Numbered from the stretch's first letter, positions 37,225 to 46,113 are shown. The stretch is DNA of 64,000 bases from an uncultured Kiloniellaceae bacterium (GCA_947500035.1 CANMQP010000005.1:1-64000); one strand, 5' to 3'. The notes: generated from the letters alone by a model not told the origin. A program made the numbers and translations.

Positions 37225-37713
37225 ATGAAAAACATGACTCTATCCCTTGTTGTCGCATCCTTCATGCTGGCGGGTCTTGCGGCAAGGGCGGAGACGATCA
37301 CCGGCGCTTCACGTATCATTGATGGTGATTCGCTTGAAGTCGCAGGCCGGAAGATCGATTTGCTAGGTGTCGACGCACCGGAACTGGGACAGACCTGCAA
37401 TTGGCCCAAAAAGGAGATCAACTGCGGTCTGATTGCCAAATCGGCCTTGATGGATCTGACCGCCGGTGTTTCGGTGGTCTGTGAGCTCGAAGCGGGCGAT
37501 AGGGGCGGCCACGCACTTGGTGTCTGCCGGGCCGCGGGATACGATCTCGCTGAAGGCATGGCACACACCGGCTGGGCTGTTGCGACCGATGGCGCGCCGC
37601 AACGCTACAAAACGGCGATGGCCGGTGCGCAGGAGGCGCGGCGCGCGTTGTGGCACGGGCAGTTTATACTGCCCTGGATTTGGCGGGCAAAGGAGGGAGA
37701 GGCCGGTCAGTGA
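37225..37713 (+). CDS. Secreted SNase-fold protein lacking catalytic arginines
   Basis: A 162-aa protein with a signal peptide (to about ARAET, residue 23) and a thermonuclease/SNase OB-fold: ASRIIDGDSLEVAGRKIDLLGVDAPELG, then CGLIAKSALMDL. In active family members an Arg sits in RLxGIDAPE and another in DRYGR; here these positions are Asp45 and His96 (GDRGGHALG), while the acidic residues (Asp50, Glu53) remain. It is therefore probably not a normal nuclease. Four Cys (58, 68, 86, 101) can form disulfides. The ATG at 37225 has GAGG upstream. It lies between the cytochrome c and the 249-aa protein, same strand. Confidence 0.85.
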   Translation: MKNMTLSLVVASFMLAGLAARAETITGASRIIDGDSLEVAGRKIDLLGVDAPELGQTCNWPKKEINCGLIAKSALMDLTAGVSVVCELEAGDRGGHALGVCRAAGYDLAEGMAHTGWAVATDGAPQRYKTAMAGAQEARRALWHGQFILPWIWRAKEGEAGQ

Positions 37714-37794
37714 CTCTCCCACTGGTCTGTATTATGACTGATAAGCCCGGTGCTTGGGATGAAGCGGGGCGAACCCTGAGTTAAGAGGGATAAA

Positions 37795-38544
37795 ATGATT
37801 GTAAGCAATTTGATGGCGGATCTCAGCAAGGCTGAACTCGAAGCGATGTCCAAAGCCGGCAGCGAGATTGTCGAGGCCTACCGGGTCTTGAACAAGACTT
37901 CGGCCAATGTGGTCGGTCAGGTTCTGGCCAACCAGGGTACGTTTTACGAGTGGGACCACTATCCGAACGGCGACGTGTACGACGCCGAGACCTTCAGTCA
38001 GTACTACTATCACTCTCATCGCGGAACCGACGGCGAAAACGGTCACTTTCACACTTTCCTGCGGTCCGGCGGCATTCCTTCGGGAATCTGGCCCGCACCC
38101 TATGAAGGTGAGGGCACACGGCCCCTGGGTGAGGACGCCCTGGCCCACATCATCGCGATTTCCATGGACCGGCAGGGTTTTCCGATTGCCCTCTTCACGA
38201 CCAATCGCTGGGTAACGGGCGAGACCTTCTATTCGGCGGAGAGCGTCATCGAAATGATCGATGCCTTCGAGATCGACCACACCTTTCCCTGCCTTGCGGC
38301 CAACAAGTGGATCAGCGGCATCGTCCGGCTGTTCCGTCCGCAGATCGAGGAGTTGCTGCGCCAGCGCGATGCCGAAATCGAGAAGTGGCAGGCCAGTCAC
38401 CCGAATGAAGACGTGTACGAAGACCGGAATCTGGAAGTGACATCGAGCGTGAAGATCTCAGTCGACGAACAGATCAAAGCCGTTCACAAGGCCCTATCGG
38501 AAGCCCCGAAGGAGAACCTCTTTCTCAACAGTTCCTGGGGCTGA
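37795..38544 (+). CDS. Uncharacterised 249-aa protein, possibly DUF6969
   Basis: A soluble acidic protein without signal peptide. A His/Tyr-rich block (YDAETFSQYYYHSHRGTDGE then NGHFHTFLR) looks like a metal-binding site, and LAHIIAISMDRQGFPIALFTTN, RWVTGETFYSA follow. I recall this pattern from an uncharacterised family (DUF6969) but cannot confirm it. The ribosome binding site AAGAGGGA precedes the ATG. It ends 13 bp from the convergent YeeE/YedE gene. No function is assigned. Confidence 0.75.
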   Translation: MIVSNLMADLSKAELEAMSKAGSEIVEAYRVLNKTSANVVGQVLANQGTFYEWDHYPNGDVYDAETFSQYYYHSHRGTDGENGHFHTFLRSGGIPSGIWPAPYEGEGTRPLGEDALAHIIAISMDRQGFPIALFTTNRWVTGETFYSAESVIEMIDAFEIDHTFPCLAANKWISGIVRLFRPQIEELLRQRDAEIEKWQASHPNEDVYEDRNLEVTSSVKISVDEQIKAVHKALSEAPKENLFLNSSWG

Positions 38545-38557
38545 CAAACGAGGCCTG

Positions 38558-39745
38558 TTACAGCCTGAAAAAGGGTCTGAGCCGGACGCCGATGTAGTTG
38601 CCCGGCACGGCACAGGCAATCCAGACCCAGCCGTGCAGGCTTGTTGAGGCGACACCGCTGAAAAAAGCGCCGATGTTGCAGCCGTACGAGAGACGCGCGC
38701 CATAGCCCATGACCAGACCGCCCAGGACGGCGGCAGTGAGTGAGCGGAGCGCAATTCCCGCCGGTTTGATGAGCCGGCCTGCAAGGGCAGCGGCTAGAAA
38801 GGCACCCAGGATGATTCCGAAATTCATGACGGAAGTTACATCCTGCAAGACGCTGCGCTCCAGAGCTGCCTGCTGAAAACCACCCGACCAGAAACCACTC
38901 GTTGCAGGCTCCCAGCCGGCGAAGACGGCCGCCTTGGCCGCCCAGAGTGAAAAGGCCCAGGTGATGGACCAGGGGTGCCCGGCGACCAATAGAGTCAGCC
39001 AATTGAAGAGCGCCAGCAGAAGTGCGGATAGGAGCAGGGGCCAGGGACCACGTAAAAGCGTCTGCCACCTGAAATGGCCGATATCCCAGAGCGGCCGTTT
39101 TTGAGTTCCGCCGAAGAAACGCATGACCGCGTAAATCAGCGCGAGCGCGCCGAGTTGAAGCGGCAGGGCGATTTCCCAACCGAGTTGCTCGCTCAGGGAA
39201 ACAGAACCGACGCCCGGCGATTGCGACCACCAGGCAAGATCAAGGCTGCCCCAGAAAGCGCCGATGCAGAAGAAGACCAGGACCAGCAGAGTCCTGAGGC
39301 TGCCGCCGCCGGCGGCAAAGAGAGTGCCCGACGCACAGGATCCGCCGAGTTGCATGCCGATCCCGAAGAGGAACGCGCCAAGGGCCATGGAAAGGCTGAC
39401 CGGTGCGACGGCTCCACCAACGCCCTGTCCGAACGCTTCCCCCTGCGCCAGGATGGGCGCGAACAGCAGAACGGCGACGGCCAGCATAATCAGTTGAGCG
39501 GTGACGCCTGAGATATCGCCCTCGAGCATCGCGCGGCGGTAAGCGCCGGTAAACCCGAAGGCGGCGTGGTAGAGCGACATGCCCAGCCCAATGCCGATCC
39601 CGAAGAGCAGGAGCTGCTTTAGGCTGATCATGAGGGTTGCGGCCGCAAGCAGCACGATGGCGGTCATCGCCAGCAGGAGTGCGGTGGTCTGGACCGGGTT
39701 AGGAACGCGCGGTAACTCCGCGGAAGGCTGTGCAATAGCGCTCAT
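38558..39745 (-). CDS. YeeE/YedE family sulfur-compound transporter
   Basis: A 395-aa integral membrane protein with about ten TM helices. The two conserved Cys motifs of the family are present: LGGSCASGTLFAAGGG and LSYGCNIGAFFSGVAS, which in the thiosulfate transporter YeeE line a hydrogen-bonding path for thiosulfate. This is the long, fused two-repeat form. It is downstream of the DUF302 gene by 30 bp on the same strand, so both are likely one operon. Substrate: thiosulfate or another small sulfur species by family. Confidence 0.93.
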   Translation of the reverse strand: MSAIAQPSAELPRVPNPVQTTALLLAMTAIVLLAAATLMISLKQLLLFGIGIGLGMSLYHAAFGFTGAYRRAMLEGDISGVTAQLIMLAVAVLLFAPILAQGEAFGQGVGGAVAPVSLSMALGAFLFGIGMQLGGSCASGTLFAAGGGSLRTLLVLVFFCIGAFWGSLDLAWWSQSPGVGSVSLSEQLGWEIALPLQLGALALIYAVMRFFGGTQKRPLWDIGHFRWQTLLRGPWPLLLSALLLALFNWLTLLVAGHPWSITWAFSLWAAKAAVFAGWEPATSGFWSGGFQQAALERSVLQDVTSVMNFGIILGAFLAAALAGRLIKPAGIALRSLTAAVLGGLVMGYGARLSYGCNIGAFFSGVASTSLHGWVWIACAVPGNYIGVRLRPFFRL

Positions 39746-39775
39746 CGATGTGGCAAATCCTGTGGTGGCGGTGTG

Positions 39776-40252
39776 CTACTGCAGAGCGTCTTCGGCAATC
39801 TGTGCCAAAATGACGTCCAGTTCGGCTCCCAGCTTATCAAGTTCCGCGACCTCATAGGCGCCAAAAACGTGGCTGGGCAGGCGGTAGCTCAAGCGGGCTG
39901 TGCCGTCGGATTGCTCTGTGACATAGAGCCTGAGCGGGGCTTCAACGCCGGCGGCTTCGCTCGCGGCAAGCATACGGACCGCAAAGTCAGGACGGAAGAT
40001 CATGAAGACCCGGTTGCCAGGAATCGTCACGCCAATCGACTTCGCCCCACAATTGGCACAAGCCTGAGCCACAAGACCCATCTTATTCTTGGAAATCGCG
40101 CCGGTCAGCCGTTCGGTGAAGTTATCGAAGGGAATCGTGGTTTCGATAAGTTTAACGCCGCTGTAAGGAGAGTAGGGCTCGGCAAGCAAACTGTTTGAAG
40201 GCGCGATGAAACAGAGCAGTGAGGCGAGGGTCATTGGAAGGATCCAACGCAT
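39776..40252 (-). CDS. DUF302 domain-containing exported protein
   Basis: A 158-aa protein with a signal peptide (to about LLAEP, residue 24) and a DUF302 domain (FDNFTERLTGAISKNKMGLV; FRPDFAVRML; PLRLYVTEQ). A CANCG motif (about residue 65-69) is an added potential metal or redox site. DUF302 proteins often accompany sulfur-oxidation and YeeE/YedE genes; function unknown. It starts an operon with the transporter and is divergent from the small Cys-repeat peptide gene. Confidence 0.9.
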   Translation of the reverse strand: MRWILPMTLASLLCFIAPSNSLLAEPYSPYSGVKLIETTIPFDNFTERLTGAISKNKMGLVAQACANCGAKSIGVTIPGNRVFMIFRPDFAVRMLAASEAAGVEAPLRLYVTEQSDGTARLSYRLPSHVFGAYEVAELDKLGAELDVILAQIAEDALQ

Positions 40253-40525
40253 GCTTAATCTCCGGTAACTTTCTTAAGTGAGCCGTGAGACTACCTCAAT
40301 TGCGCCTACCAGGACGGTATATCACTGTTATTTGATCGCAGATTTACCCACGAAATCATCGCTTTGGGGTAAATTCGCACCGGCTTGATCACATAGTTTC
40401 ACGACGCTGTGCAGAAGGGCTGAAAGAAACGCAAGAATAGCCATTTGCACAGTGTAATAAGGGAAAGCAGTCCGCTGACCCCGGATCCTTTAAGTCAAGG
40501 GTTCGCAACATCAAGGAGTGTAGAG
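40253..40525. promoter_or_regulatory. Divergent promoter region between DUF302-YeeE and the Cys-repeat peptide
   Basis: This 273-bp gap has no gene. It must drive the DUF302 operon to the left and the small Cys-rich gene to the right, so the two are likely to share regulation. No clear operator could be assigned by eye. Confidence 0.45.
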
Positions 40526-40816
40526 ATGAACAACAAAACTTCACACAAGGGACGGCTTCTGTCCTCCACGACCATTATCCCTGTCATGCTCGGACTGGCC
40601 GTTGGTCTGGGCAGCATGGCTGCAGGCGTAACTGCACTGCCGAGTTCCGCTTACGCCGGCTGTTCGCCCTGCGCCGCGAAGAAGGCTTGTAACCCTTGCA
40701 ATCCTTGTGCAGCTAAGAAGGCCTGCAACCCTTGCGCCGCCAAGAACCCCTGCAATCCTTGCAACCCTTGTGCTGCAAAGAACCCGTGCAATCCTTGCGC
40801 AGCTAAAACCAACTAA
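40526..40816 (+). CDS. Small exported Asn-Pro-Cys repeat peptide
   Basis: A 96-aa peptide. Its signal sequence (SSTTIIPVMLGLAVGLGSMA) is clearly related to that of the 418-aa protein at 35294 ([20 protein letters not shown]), and both are followed by the same repeats: [19 protein letters not shown] and so on, with 12 Cys in the last 50 residues. It has no haem domain and ends AAKTN. It starts at an ATG behind AAGGAG and is closed by a strong hairpin. It could be a periplasmic metallothionein-like or thiol-buffer peptide, or a substrate for post-translational modification. Confidence 0.85.
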   Translation: MNNKTSHKGRLLSSTTIIPVMLGLAVGLGSMAAGVTALPSSAYAGCSPCAAKKACNPCNPCAAKKACNPCAAKNPCNPCNPCAAKNPCNPCAAKTN

Positions 40817-40837
40817 GTCATCCTCTGACTTTTTGGG

Positions 40838-40876
40838 AACCGGCCGTTTCCGTCGATCGATGGAAGCGGCCGGTTT
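40838..40876 (+). terminator. Hairpin after the Cys-repeat peptide gene
   Basis: AACCGGCCGTTTCC (40838-40851) pairs with GGAAGCGGCCGGTT (40862-40875) over 14 positions with one G-U pair. The following T-run is only three bases. Confidence 0.75.
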
Positions 40877-40963
40877 GCGTTTGGCATGACCTCATGGCTC
40901 GCATGAGGAACAGCCGCCTCGTACTGGGGCGCCGTTTGTCGATTTCTCGTTTTGACGGCTTGC

Positions 40964-41446
40964 CTATTTGGTGGATTGCCCGGGCGCGTCGGAGTTCCAG
41001 CCCAACAGCTTCACGATCTGCGCCGGCGGGATGACGATGCCGTTTCGCCCGACGAGGCAGGTATTTGATGTGCCACGCGCGATCACGCGTGTGCCAACCA
41101 CAAACTCGTGTTCGCTGAAGACCAGCCGCCTGTCCCAGCGAATGATGCGCGAGCGCAGCGTATATCTCTGAAACAGCTTGAGCGGTTTTCTGAACTCCAT
41201 GGTCAGAGAGCTGATGGCCGGTGCCCAACGATACTTCAACATCAGGCGCAGGAGCCCTGTGCGCAGGAACATATCCATACGGCAGAGATCTATCAGCGTG
41301 AGATAGCGTCCGTTGTTCATGTGAAAATTGATGTCCAGGTCGGTCGGAAGGACGCGCAGTTTCAACCGCGACCACTCCAGCAGATCCATTCTTTTCCGAA
41401 ACAACGATAGCAGCACGACCCAGGAAAGACGGAAGATAAGGCTCAT
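40964..41446 (-). CDS. Thioesterase-family protein (hot-dog fold)
   Basis: A 160-aa protein whose pattern LRVLPTDLDINFHMNNGRYLTLIDLCRMD is the signature of 4-hydroxybenzoyl-CoA thioesterase-like (THEM6-type) hot-dog proteins, followed by MEFRKPLKLFQRYTLRSRI. The first 25 residues are hydrophobic/basic. I start at the ATG at 41446; longer frames exist but lack a ribosome binding site. Acyl-CoA hydrolysis is the family activity; the substrate is unknown. It is divergent from the glycerate kinase gene. Confidence 0.85.
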   Translation of the reverse strand: MSLIFRLSWVVLLSLFRKRMDLLEWSRLKLRVLPTDLDINFHMNNGRYLTLIDLCRMDMFLRTGLLRLMLKYRWAPAISSLTMEFRKPLKLFQRYTLRSRIIRWDRRLVFSEHEFVVGTRVIARGTSNTCLVGRNGIVIPPAQIVKLLGWNSDAPGQSTK

Positions 41447-41634
41447 CGTAAACACCCTAAGAAGACCAGCGCTCTGAACTTCCCCCGACGCGTGGAGAAT
41501 AACATATCTCCATTTCAGTTTCGAGCCGTTGAAGGTCCTAACCGGCTCGATTTTACGCCCTAAACCGGATGTGCTAATTCTTGCGCGCATATCTCAAGAG
41601 ACCACTGCCAAAAGACAACTGACGGAAACGATCG

Positions 41635-43032
41635 ATGAACCAGGCCGGTGATGGCGGGCGCCCCGCCGAGCTGCGGGCGCTTGCGCAGGAGATTTACATG
41701 GCAGGTGTGAAGGCCGTCGATCCGGCGGACGCGGTGCGCCGGGCTTTGCGGATCAAGAATGACCGGCTTGAGATTCTCCTGTCTCCGGGTGAAGGAGATT
41801 CGGAAATACGCTGCGGCAATTGGCAGGCCGTCCGACCGATTGCGATCGGCAAGGCTGCGATCGCAATGGCCCGGGCCGCAGGTGAACTTCTGCCCGATCG
41901 TCTCTTCCAGGGCGATGGAGTTATCGTCACGAACCACGAGAATGCGGCGTCAACGGCTGAGACCCCCGGATTTGAGTTGATCGGCGCGGGACACCCCCTG
42001 CCGGACGAGAGTGGTTTGCGTGCCGGGCGGCGGGTCATGGAAATTGCCGGGCAGGCCGGAGAGGATGAACTGGTCCTGGTTCTGGTCAGTGGCGGCGGTT
42101 CCGCACTGGTTCCGGCACCCGTGCCACCGATTACCCTTGGCGAGAAGATCGCTGCCACCGATCTTCTCCTGGCGAGCGGCGCGGACATCGTGCAGATGAA
42201 CTGCGTCCGCAAGCACCTGTCTTTGTTGAAGGGCGGGGGCCTTGCGCGTTACGCGGCGCCGGCCGCGCTTCATGCCCTGATCCTCTCGGATGTGATTGGA
42301 GACGACTTGAGCGCGATCGCCAGTGGCCCAACCGTGCCGGATGCGACCAGTTATGCTGAGGCCATCGGAATTCTGAAAGACGGCGGCGTGTGGGATCGTG
42401 TTCCGGAGAGCGTGAAACACCACCTCGACCAGGGTCGGGAGGGCCGAATTGAAGAGACGCCAAAGCCCGGCGATGCGATTTTCCAGCAAACCGGCGCGAC
42501 CCTGGTCGGCAGCAACGGCTTGAGCCTTGCCGCAACGGAAACGCAGGCGCAGAAGCTGGGATTTGAAACCCATGTTGTCAGCGAGGCTCTCTGCGGCGAG
42601 GCCCAGGCCGCGGCGGAGCTGATGCTTGACCATGCCCTGGCCGTCGAGCCTGGCGCAGGCCGGCCTCTGGCGTTATTGGCGGGCGGAGAGACGACGGTCA
42701 CCTTGCGCGGGGACGGTCGCGGCGGACGCAATCAGGAGATGGCGCTGGCTTTTGCCATGCGAGCCGCAGACCGCGGATTAAAAGGCCGTTGGGCGTTTCT
42801 AAGCGGGGGAACGGATGGCCGGGATGGCCCGACCGATGCCGCGGGCGGGCTCGTCGACCCGGGCAGCATGGCGCGTATTTCCGCCGCGGGTGGCAATGCC
42901 ACCGCACTTTTAGGCAACAATGATTCCTATCAGGCGCTCGCTTACGCCGGTGATTTGCTGAAGCCGGGGGCGACCGGAACCAATGTGGCGGACCTGCAGG
43001 TCCTGCTGCTTGAACCTGGTCGGTCTCATTGA
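41635..43032 (+). CDS. Glycerate 2-kinase (MOFRL/DUF4147 family)
   Basis: A 465-aa protein of the type II glycerate kinase family, also annotated as TtuD/hydroxypyruvate reductase. Recognisable blocks: PIAIGKAAIAMARAAGELL, LVLVSGGGSALVPAPVPPI, NCVRKHLSLLKGGGLA, LILSDVIGDDLSAIASGPT, and the MOFRL domain at the C-terminus (GRGGRNQEMALAFA; GTDGRDGPTDAAGG). It converts D-glycerate to 2-phosphoglycerate in serine-cycle or sugar-acid catabolism. No operon partners on the same strand within 130 bp upstream. Confidence 0.94.
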   Translation: MNQAGDGGRPAELRALAQEIYMAGVKAVDPADAVRRALRIKNDRLEILLSPGEGDSEIRCGNWQAVRPIAIGKAAIAMARAAGELLPDRLFQGDGVIVTNHENAASTAETPGFELIGAGHPLPDESGLRAGRRVMEIAGQAGEDELVLVLVSGGGSALVPAPVPPITLGEKIAATDLLLASGADIVQMNCVRKHLSLLKGGGLARYAAPAALHALILSDVIGDDLSAIASGPTVPDATSYAEAIGILKDGGVWDRVPESVKHHLDQGREGRIEETPKPGDAIFQQTGATLVGSNGLSLAATETQAQKLGFETHVVSEALCGEAQAAAELMLDHALAVEPGAGRPLALLAGGETTVTLRGDGRGGRNQEMALAFAMRAADRGLKGRWAFLSGGTDGRDGPTDAAGGLVDPGSMARISAAGGNATALLGNNDSYQALAYAGDLLKPGATGTNVADLQVLLLEPGRSH

Positions 43033-43167
43033 GATGGCAAACGCCATCTGCCAAGGTTTTGCGCAGTTTTGGAGAACACGCGCGCTCCTTAGGGCTCATA
43101 ATTGATTTACCTGGAATGGTTCGAATCGATTAGTATTTCTCTATATAGAGGCATAGGGAGATGGGCT

Positions 43168-44043
43168 TTGGCTGAAATCGATATTGTTCGGCGTGCCTAC
43201 GCAAAACAGGTTCTGGCGGCTGCGGATACGCGAAATCACGCCCTGGAAGATGCCTTTGCGACGGTTGCGCGGGAGGCTTTTCTCGGACCGGGACCCTGGT
43301 CGATCCTGCGGTGGGGCAAGGGCTATGTTCTCTCACCCAATGATGATCCCGTCTATCTCTACAGCAATGATCTGGTCGGAATTGATCCCTTGCGCAACCT
43401 CAACAACGGCCAGCCGTCATTGCACGCGTTGCTGATTAACAAGGCGGGTCCGCAACGCGGAGAGCACGCCGTCCATATCGGTGCCGGTGTCGGCTATTAC
43501 TCGGCAATCCTCGCCGAGACGGTCGGATTGACCGGTAAGGTCACGGCGATCGAATTCGACCCGCAACTGGCGGCGCGTGCGCGCGAAAATCTGCACGCCT
43601 TTGAGCAGGTCACACTGTTGCAGGGAGACGGCGCGGAGATCGATTTCGAGCCTGCCGATGTGATCTATGTAAACGCCGGGGTGACGCACCCCGTGCCGCG
43701 CTGGATCGACCGGCTTCGCGATGGCGGACGCATAATTCTGCCGCTGACCACGCGCCAGGGGTTTCTTGGTGGCGGCGTTACAAAACCGGAAGATGGAAAG
43801 CCGATCGAACGGCGCGGCGCGGTTTTCCGGCTGCGACGAAGCGGAGATGATTTCCAAGCGCGCTGGATATCACCGGTGGCCATTTTCCCGTGCGAGGGAG
43901 GGAGAGACGAAGCAGCGGAAGTCGCCCTCGCGGCCGCACTGGATCGGGGCGGCTGGGAGAAGGTCACGCGCTTTTACCGCGGCACGGATTTGCCGGATGA
44001 AAGTGCCTGCTGGTTACGAACCAAGGACTGGTGTTTGTGCTAA
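43168..44043 (+). CDS. Protein-L-isoaspartate O-methyltransferase-like protein
   Basis: About 291 aa. The N-terminal MAEIDIVRRAYAKQVL and ALEDAFATVAREAFLGPGPW and the SAM-binding HIGAGVGYYSAILAE followed by VTAIEFDP match the PCMT/rRNA-methyltransferase-like family. The C-terminal third is atypical for Pcm. The start is uncertain: TTG at 43168 with AGGGAG upstream gives the best N-terminus; the frame is open back to 43102. Protein repair is the family role, but the substrate may differ. Confidence 0.78.
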   Translation: MAEIDIVRRAYAKQVLAAADTRNHALEDAFATVAREAFLGPGPWSILRWGKGYVLSPNDDPVYLYSNDLVGIDPLRNLNNGQPSLHALLINKAGPQRGEHAVHIGAGVGYYSAILAETVGLTGKVTAIEFDPQLAARARENLHAFEQVTLLQGDGAEIDFEPADVIYVNAGVTHPVPRWIDRLRDGGRIILPLTTRQGFLGGGVTKPEDGKPIERRGAVFRLRRSGDDFQARWISPVAIFPCEGGRDEAAEVALAAALDRGGWEKVTRFYRGTDLPDESACWLRTKDWCLC

Positions 44044-44366
44044 CGCAAGGGACCTCGGCAGGGCGGCGTGGCTTCGTGGCTCCAAGTAAGCCGATCTTCG
44101 TCCTCTGCGCCATCACCATTTATTCGAATTAACACCGAGTCTATTTTGTATTTTTTTGTAGTATTTACATTAAAATATCGTGCTTAGAATTCTACAATAT
44201 TACAGTAATATTTCAATTTTATGACATGTTGTTGAAATCATGTTGCATATCAAGAGGTGAAACTTCATCATGGCTGCTCTACATATTGAATTCGTGATGA
44301 GTCAAATTTATAAGGGTGGCGGAACGGCGAGGTTCTGACAGAGAGCCAGCTGTTTGTCTTTGGCGC
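44044..44366. other. AT-rich intergenic region upstream of CYTH-CHAD gene
   Basis: The 323-bp gap has no supported gene. About 44110-44270 is strongly AT-rich (runs such as TTTTGTATTTTTTTGTAG) and stands out from its surroundings. It contains the promoter of the downstream gene. Confidence 0.55.
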
Positions 44367-45908
44367 ATGCAGCATGAAATCGAACTGAAACTGGCGATTC
44401 CTGAAGACGCGTTGACGCGTTGGCGCCGTGCTTCACTCTTCCGGTCTTACACGAAAGGCCGGGCGAGCAATAAGCATCTGATCAGCACCTACTTCGATAC
44501 CCCTGAGCTGGAGTTGAAGGCGCTGGGCATTGCGTTGCGCGTGCGCAAGATAGGCCGGAAACGCATCCAGACGCTCAAGGTTCCGGGCAATAAAGCGACG
44601 GGCTTTCAGCACCTGATCGAATATGAGCAGGAGATCTCCCAGGACGAGCCCGATCTCTCGCTGATCGACAGTAAGCCTCTGCAAAAACTCTTCGCTAAGG
44701 CACAGGTGCATGATCGTCTGACCGCTGTCTTTACCACAGAAATCAAGCGCCGGATCACGGTCCTGGCGTATGGTGAAAGTGAAATCGAGATGGCCTTGGA
44801 TGAGGGCAGCATCTCGACCGCCGATCAGACCATGAGTTTGAGTGAAGCCGAATTCGAACTCCGATCCGGCCGCCCAACTGATATCCTTGATCTGGCGCTT
44901 GAGATCCATGGAAAGCTGCCGTTTTCAATGGAGCAGCGCAGCAAGGCAAAGCGCGGCTACGGTCTCTTTACCGGCGAGACGCCTGCGCCTGCGCGGGCAA
45001 TGCCGGTGGTTTTGGACGGCAAGGCCATAAGCCGCAAGGTCTTTTCCCAGATTGCCTGGAACTGCATTGCGCAGATGCGGGACAACGAACAACCGGTTCT
45101 CGAATCAAATGACCCGGAAGGTGTTCACCAACTGCGCGTCGGAATCCGCAGGCTGCGTTCTCTCTTTGGTATCTACAGCGCCTATCTGGCGCCGGGGACC
45201 CGGGAAACGGTTGTTTCGGAATTGGCCTGGGCACAAAAAGCGCTGGGACCCGCCCGCGACTGGGATGTTTTTGTCGAGGAGACGCTGGCCACTGTCGAAA
45301 AAGACATGCCGGATGAAAAAAGCCTGCCCCATCTTGCGCGTGCGGCGGCCGCGATGCGGGCTTCGAAATCGGGAGACGCCCGTGCCTTTGTGTGCAGTGA
45401 ACGCTACGCTCTGTTGCTGCTGCGGTTGTTCAAAGGGCTGGAGGCAGACAGCTTTTTTGCCGACGAAGATAAAGCGGTCCGCAAGGCCCTTGGTAAGCCG
45501 GTCCACGATTTGGCGGCGTCCGTCCTGGCGCGGCACGAACGCCGGGTCAGGAAGCTGGCCGCGCGGGTCGAGGAACTGGAGATCGAAGACGTTCACCGAC
45601 TCCGCCTGCGCGTGAAGAAAATGCGCTACGCCGCCGAATTCTTCCGGAGGCTCTTTAATGCGAAAAAAGCCAAACGCAGAGGCAAGGCCCTGGCCGCGCT
45701 TCAGGAAGCGCTCGGTGCCGTGAACGATGCTGCCGTTTGTGAAGAACTTCTGGAACAACTGACGGCGGCTGCGCCCAGGAATGTAAATCTGCGGGTCGCC
45801 GCGGGCCTTTTGCGGGGTTGGTATGGGGCGCTTTCCGCCCACAGCATCGCGTCGCTCGCGTCACTCTGGGAAGACTACGAGGCCACGCCCTGTTGCTGGG
45901 ACGATTAG
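44367..45908 (+). CDS. CYTH-CHAD domain protein
   Basis: A 513-aa protein: an N-terminal CYTH triphosphate-tunnel domain starting MQHEIELKL (EXEXK) with TYFDTPELEL, ALRVRKIG and SEAEFELRSG, then a CHAD domain (about 215-505) with paired His in PEGVHQLRVGIRRLRS and EDVHRLRLRVKKMRYAAEF. CYTH domains hydrolyse triphosphates such as inorganic triphosphate; CHAD binds polyphosphate. The combination suggests polyphosphate-linked metabolism at granules. I start at the Met before EIELKL, in line with the family; the frame is open 17 codons further. Confidence 0.93.
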   Translation: MQHEIELKLAIPEDALTRWRRASLFRSYTKGRASNKHLISTYFDTPELELKALGIALRVRKIGRKRIQTLKVPGNKATGFQHLIEYEQEISQDEPDLSLIDSKPLQKLFAKAQVHDRLTAVFTTEIKRRITVLAYGESEIEMALDEGSISTADQTMSLSEAEFELRSGRPTDILDLALEIHGKLPFSMEQRSKAKRGYGLFTGETPAPARAMPVVLDGKAISRKVFSQIAWNCIAQMRDNEQPVLESNDPEGVHQLRVGIRRLRSLFGIYSAYLAPGTRETVVSELAWAQKALGPARDWDVFVEETLATVEKDMPDEKSLPHLARAAAAMRASKSGDARAFVCSERYALLLLRLFKGLEADSFFADEDKAVRKALGKPVHDLAASVLARHERRVRKLAARVEELEIEDVHRLRLRVKKMRYAAEFFRRLFNAKKAKRRGKALAALQEALGAVNDAAVCEELLEQLTAAAPRNVNLRVAAGLLRGWYGALSAHSIASLASLWEDYEATPCCWDD

Positions 45909-46113
45909 GCCCCTAGTCAATCGCCTGGTCAGCGACGACTGAGAGGGCTGGCTCTGATCGCATTTTTCAGTCTCTGACTCCTGCAAAACAGAGGCGCAGC
46001 CGGGCATTCCCGCGGACCTCTCCGGCATTCCACCCAAACCCTTATCAAGGGTCTCCTCGAGCATTGGACCCTCGTCTGAATCCGCAGAAGCCTGCGGCGG
46101 TTCCAATTCATTC

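Noticed and set aside
40818-41375. Minus-strand ORF overlapping the thioesterase gene
   Set aside because: The frame at 40964-41446 has the hot-dog thioesterase motif; this one is a shadow and also covers the terminator hairpin.
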